This document shows, piece by piece, positions 36,595 through 37,510 of a stretch of 37,510 nucleotides of DNA. Position 1 is the first letter of the stretch; each line of letters starts with the position of its first letter. Where the stretch lies: positions 9,415 to 46,924 of the forward strand of contig JANQZT010000010.1 in NCBI GenBank assembly GCA_030728325.1. Reading direction: 5' to 3'. The notes beneath the pieces were generated by a model. The model ran no database searches. It was not told where the DNA came from and saw nothing but the letters and a program-made list of their open reading frames with translations. This stretch comes from Pontimonas sp. GTDB taxonomy: Bacteria > Actinomycetota > Actinomycetes > Actinomycetales > Microbacteriaceae. The position numbers and the translations under genes were made by a program.

Positions 36595-37383
36595 TTAGAT
36601 GGGAGACAGCTGCTGTTCGGTATCGGGAAGATCGATGGCACCGGTCATCAGACCCACCGAGTCATTCATCGACGCGGACTTGGGTGTGACCACGGCAGCC
36701 CGCTTTCCAAGTCTTTGCACGTGGATTCTGTCGGCGACCTCATACACCTGTGGCATGTTGTGAGAAATCAGCACCACTGTCAGACCGCGATCCTTGAGGT
36801 CCTTGATCAAGTCGAGGACCTTCGCCGATTCGCGCACTCCCAGAGCAGCAGTCGGCTCGTCAAGAATGATGACCTGGCTTCCGAACGCCGCCGCACGAGC
36901 CACCGAGACAGCTTGGCGCTGACCACCGGAGAGCGTCTCTACGGCCTGGGTGATGTCTTGAAGCGTGCTGATTCCCAAGCTCTCCAGGTGCTCCGCTGCT
37001 TTCCGGCGCATCCCCTTCTTATCGAGCTGACGAAAAACGGATCCCATGAAGCCCTTTTTGCGCTCTTCTCTGCCCAAAAAGAGGTTTGACGCAATGTCAA
37101 GTGCTGGGGCAACCGCGAGAGTCTGAAACACTGTTTCGACTCCGTGGCGTCTCGCGTCCTGAGTGCTCTGAAAGACGACCTCTTCACCATTGACCCACAT
37201 CTGACCTTCGTCAGGGGTGTGGGCCCCGGCGAAACACTTGATGAGGCTTGACTTACCAGCACCGTTGTCGCCAATGACAGCCAACACCTCGCCGGGAAAG
37301 AGATCGAAATCCGTTCCATTCAGGGCTGTGACGCTACCAAAGCGCTTTACGAGGCCACGCGCCTTAACAATGGGCTCCGTCAT
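36595..37383 (-). CDS. Sugar ABC transporter ATP-binding protein (FrcA-like)
   Basis: VIGDNGAGKSSLIKCFAG (Walker A), LSGGQRQAVSVARAAAFGSQVIILDEPTAALG. Confidence 0.94.
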   Translation of the reverse strand: MTEPIVKARGLVKRFGSVTALNGTDFDLFPGEVLAVIGDNGAGKSSLIKCFAGAHTPDEGQMWVNGEEVVFQSTQDARRHGVETVFQTLAVAPALDIASNLFLGREERKKGFMGSVFRQLDKKGMRRKAAEHLESLGISTLQDITQAVETLSGGQRQAVSVARAAAFGSQVIILDEPTAALGVRESAKVLDLIKDLKDRGLTVVLISHNMPQVYEVADRIHVQRLGKRAAVVTPKSASMNDSVGLMTGAIDLPDTEQQLSPI

Positions 37384-37510
37384 ACTTTCACCTTTCTAAT
37401 CCACTGATCGATTCCGACAGCGACAATGACCAAAATTCCAATGGAAGCGGTCCGGTATGCCTGGTCAACTCCCGCGAGAGACAAGCCCATCTCGACGGCC
37501 ACAACGATCA
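37380..37510 (-). CDS. Sugar ABC transporter permease, C-terminal end, runs off the right edge
   Basis: IVVAVEMGLSLAGVDQAYRTASIGILVIVAVGIDQWIRKVKV*, ATGA overlap with the ATPase gene. Confidence 0.75.
   Translation of the reverse strand, partial: IVVAVEMGLSLAGVDQAYRTASIGILVIVAVGIDQWIRKVKV

Noticed and set aside
1-37510. CRISPR arrays, transposases, integrases, tRNA/rRNA genes, biosynthetic or defence islands
   Set aside because: None seen on either strand; gene content and synteny look like core chromosome.

Overview
The window is a compact actinobacterial (Microbacteriaceae-like by protein character) chromosomal segment. The left part is a division/cell-wall (dcw) cluster on the minus strand: mraZ-rsmH-ftsL-like-ftsI-murE-murF*-mraY-murD*-ftsW-murG-murC-ftsQ-ftsZ-yggS. 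To the right are a polyprenyl diphosphate synthase, an Rv2175c-like protein, a LysM/lysozyme-like protein, a PASTA kinase, class II DAHP synthase, plsC, a ROK kinase, def, a MinD-like ATPase, pyc, a ParA-like ATPase, two MerR regulators, a GarA-type FHA protein, pgsA, a 26-aa-repeat protein, an SDR, a DUF368 protein and a sugar-utilisation/ABC transporter locus. I see no CRISPR, tRNA, rRNA or mobile element. The most striking observation is that two of the four Mur ligases are open but catalytically degenerate. MurD (334 aa) has no GTNGKT P-loop, no DHLD-type metal/substrate motif and no C-terminal domain. MurF (about 215 aa) has lost its N-terminal and ATP-binding regions. MurC, MraY, MurG, FtsW and FtsI keep their key motifs, and MurE keeps its P-loop but has altered His positions. 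The two degenerate ligases are the ones that add D-amino acids (D-Glu and D-Ala-D-Ala), while the L-amino-acid ligases MurC and MurE remain. Other observations are a four-unit 10-bp-period MraZ box, four convergent gene pairs overlapping by exactly 4 nt at their stop codons, a CRP/GlxR-like site upstream of the LysM gene, candidate leaderless starts, and a palindrome array between pyc and a parA-like gene. All family calls come from reading motifs by eye; no database search was run.
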